This document shows positions 61,820 to 64,000 of a stretch of DNA of 64,000 nucleotides, in pieces; the first letter of the stretch is position 1; each line of letters starts with the position of its first letter. Source of the DNA: Serilophus lunatus (lineage: Eukaryota > Chordata > Aves > Passeriformes > Eurylaimidae). The notes under the pieces are model-generated. The model was not told the origin of the DNA, ran no database searches, and was given only the letters and a program-made list of their open reading frames with translations. The position numbers and the translations under genes are program-made. The stretch spans positions 311,237 to 375,236 of the forward strand of contig VXBA01005854.1 of NCBI GenBank assembly GCA_013399895.1, in the 5' to 3' direction.

Positions 61820-63648
61820 TTTTTCAACTTAAATAACTGTTGGCCTTGTTCAAACTCTTAACTGTATTGTGTCATTTGAAATGCAGAGAGTGCCCTAGTA
61901 GACCCTGCAGCTCCTATTTCTTGTTGTCTTCCTCAGAGACCCGAGTGAGGCAGACACCATATGGGTCTGATACAGAGGCTCATTACCATCAGCTTGTGTC
62001 TTACGGTGATACAAAGTCATTTTCTCCAGGATTTCAATCTAAATAGACAACATGTAGCATAGTCTCTTTGCTGTTAAGAGACATGAGACTGAATGCCTGG
62101 AGAAAACTTTCATTTTTTGCAGTAAAACCCTTTCACGTGGGTGACCTGAACTAACTCAGTGATTTTTACTGAATTGGAGTGGGAAGGGTAGCTCGTGAGC
62201 TGAGAGGCAAGGTGATGGATTTGCTGAGCTATCAAGGAGGCAGGTCTGTTATCTGACACATCGTGTCAGCTGGGATGTAGAAGAGAATGTCTTTTACCAA
62301 TGTAGAGTGCCATCTTGTTCCTAGTGTAATGCAAAGACTCAGTGACTGGTGTGTGAAAAACAGAAGTGAATTTTCCTTTCACAGAACTCAAAATCAGTGT
62401 AATTATTAAGGCTTTCAGAATTAAGGCTCTCAGTGTTTTCAGCATTTCTCCCTACTTCAGTAAAGTCTAAAAATTGATGAATATTTTTAACATGAGCTTT
62501 GGAAAAGCTATGAACAAAACAAACTCCAATAGCCCTTTGTTAGTAACTTCCGCTAGACTTAGGTTAGCTTTCCTTGCTCAGAATTACATTTTGTTCTTGT
62601 CTTTGTTGTTTCATGCTTTTGCCTATCACATACTGGTTTTATCTGAAGCCAGCTGTATTGAGGATAGATTCTCCAGTCAGTGTTCCCATTATCAGACTTT
62701 TATCAGAACAGCTCTGCTGGTTCAGAAGCAAAGAAATTTTGCTAAGGATACTCACATGCTGCATAAAGAACACCCATGCTTCAGCCATATTAGTACCAGG
62801 GTAGAGACAGGAAGCTGTTCCTACCACACAGCCAGAATTCCAGTCTGAAGTAATTTCATAAGGCTTCTTCCTCCAACTACAGTAATGCCAATGCAAAATA
62901 ACATTACGTGGACCAGCTGGTATGTTCAGAGGCTGACTAGGGATCCTGTTTGTTCCTGTTCAGCTACCTGGAGTAATGATGTAGGGATCTTCATCTTACG
63001 ATTCAAAATTTGGAGCTTGATAAAGGAAATTAATCACTCCCAGTTGCCTAATGCACAAAACAGAGCTTGTTCTAATCTTCATTCCTTTTCCCTGATGATT
63101 CCCTCTATGCTTGCCATCCTTCAGCCTGCCTGTGTTCCCTGTCATTGTCACTTCCTAGATAAATGCAGCCTATGTGTTTGTCAAAGAAAGGGGGACATGA
63201 GTGGGTGGAATTAAATCAGAATAATGGGCCAAAGCAGTCTTTTCAAGCACCTCAGTGTATATTCAACCTCCTTGGATTCCCCCATAGGATTTGCACACTG
63301 ACAAATTTTAAAACATAGCAAGATGGGTATTTTCTAATTGATAAGCATCTGTTGGGAGGTTGCCAAAGATAAGACAATTAGATTTCCATGGCCTCTAAAT
63401 CTCAGGAAAAAACAGCCACATGATAGAGCCCTTGGAAGCAGTTTATTACAAACCATAGGGACACTTTGACTAACCAGCACTTGGAAAAAGAAGGGAAACC
63501 AGGTAATGAAGTGAGTGACAAGGCCAGGCCCCTCCATCATTACCTTCCATTATTATAGTGAATTGCCCTGTGTGGGTAATTGCCCCACTTTTTGTGCGTA
63601 GACCTATGCCTCAGGCAAGTTCTACCTAGAAATTCAAGATTTGGAATT
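61820..63648. other. Intergenic DNA, no gene recognised
   Basis: Frames up to 124 codons (62474-62848) show no domain and overlap frames on both strands. No repeat end recognised. Confidence 0.5.
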
Positions 63649-64000
63649 TGTGGTGGTTTAGGACCATTGTTTTTGCACTAGGGGCACGCTCAACAGTGAC
63701 GAGAAGACTGAACAGTTTATTCGTCTAGGGCTCAACCAAAGAACAGACAACAGTTTAAGGGAACCTCAGACTTAACACAGAAATTACACCCGACAGAAAA
63801 CCACGCAAAAAGGGAAAAGGGAAAAAAGGAATAAACGAACTACTTTTCAAAGGCCAGGCAGGCTGGCCAAGGAAAAGTAGGGGGAAGGGAAAGCTGCTCC
63901 TCTTCTCTCTCTCTTTCTGGTGGTAGTCACTCCCAGCCCTTGAAGTCTCTGCAAAAACACAAGACAGTGAAAAGCATCCCCCCCCAACCCAGGGGCACTA
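63649..64000 (-). mobile_element. Left part of a long LTR, minus orientation, cut by the window edge
   Basis: Begins TGTGGTGGTTTAGG. The segment AACAGTTTATTCGTCTAGGG matches AACAGTTTATTTATCTAGGG in the nested LTR at 5551, and its minus-strand AATAAA (63716-63721) lies 67 bp from the end, as in that copy (68 bp) and in the LTR at 17957 (64 bp). It is therefore a further member of the same long-LTR family or a close relative. The GC-rich U3 would lie beyond the window. Confidence 0.6.

Noticed and set aside
1..64000. CRISPR arrays, operons, tRNA and rRNA genes
   Set aside because: No regular spacer-repeat structure, no cloverleaf sequence and no rRNA-like stretch was noticed; the DNA is vertebrate nuclear. 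A covariance-model scan was not possible here.

Overview
The window is nuclear DNA from a bird. Evidence: many CR1 LINE fragments ending in the degenerate ATTCTATG octamer tail, several solo endogenous-retrovirus LTRs of avian type, no SINE-rich background, and two vertebrate genes in short-exon, GT-AG form. Isolated N bases at 33421 and 35869 indicate a draft assembly. Nothing prokaryotic, no CRISPR array and no operon is present.

Layout. Bases 1 to about 30.4 kb are a gene-poor flank. I find no exon there, only repeats: a 651-bp minus-oriented LTR split by a second 1.4-kb LTR (5421-7440), an LTR-like block near 8.6-9.2 kb, CR1 pieces near 10.0 and 14.7 kb, a 1457-bp solo LTR with a perfect 5-bp duplication (17957-19413), a 301-nt uninterrupted polypurine microsatellite (20123-20423), a 608-bp LTR with a 5-bp duplication (21004-21611), and a 2.5-kb CR1 carrying reverse-transcriptase remnants, an exact 195-bp tandem duplication and an oppositely oriented nested CR1 (26.3-28.8 kb).

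From 30868 to 35853 on the minus strand lies ATP23, complete in six coding exons (741 nt, 246 residues). From a noncoding exon ending at 35968, and then from 37612 to 53710 on the plus strand, lies RPAP3, complete in sixteen coding exons (1995 nt, 664 residues). The genes are head to head: the ATP23 start codon is 115 bp from the RPAP3 first-exon donor, inside one CpG-rich block, so they almost certainly share a bidirectional promoter. ATP23 is a mitochondrial zinc protease/chaperone for ATP synthase assembly. RPAP3 is the TPR scaffold of the R2TP/HSP90 co-chaperone complex. They have no known direct partnership beyond both serving assembly of large complexes.

The right flank (54.1-64 kb) has no recognised gene. 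It holds the 3' end of a non-LTR retrotransposon unlike CR1, with a C-terminal zinc-finger ORF and an ATGATG tail (about 55984-56265), an LTR-like block at 59.2-60.2 kb, a compact LTR at 61422-61813, and the start of another long LTR running off the right edge.

I found no convincing undescribed biological system. The observations most worth a second look are a 196-bp hAT-type transposon with a perfect 8-bp target duplication sitting 14 bp from an ATP23 exon, the non-CR1 LINE remnant, the repeated GC-rich long-LTR family, and the head-to-head ATP23-RPAP3 arrangement. Exon borders were found by translating frames and matching GT-AG sites by eye. Both coding sequences close in frame with family-typical length.
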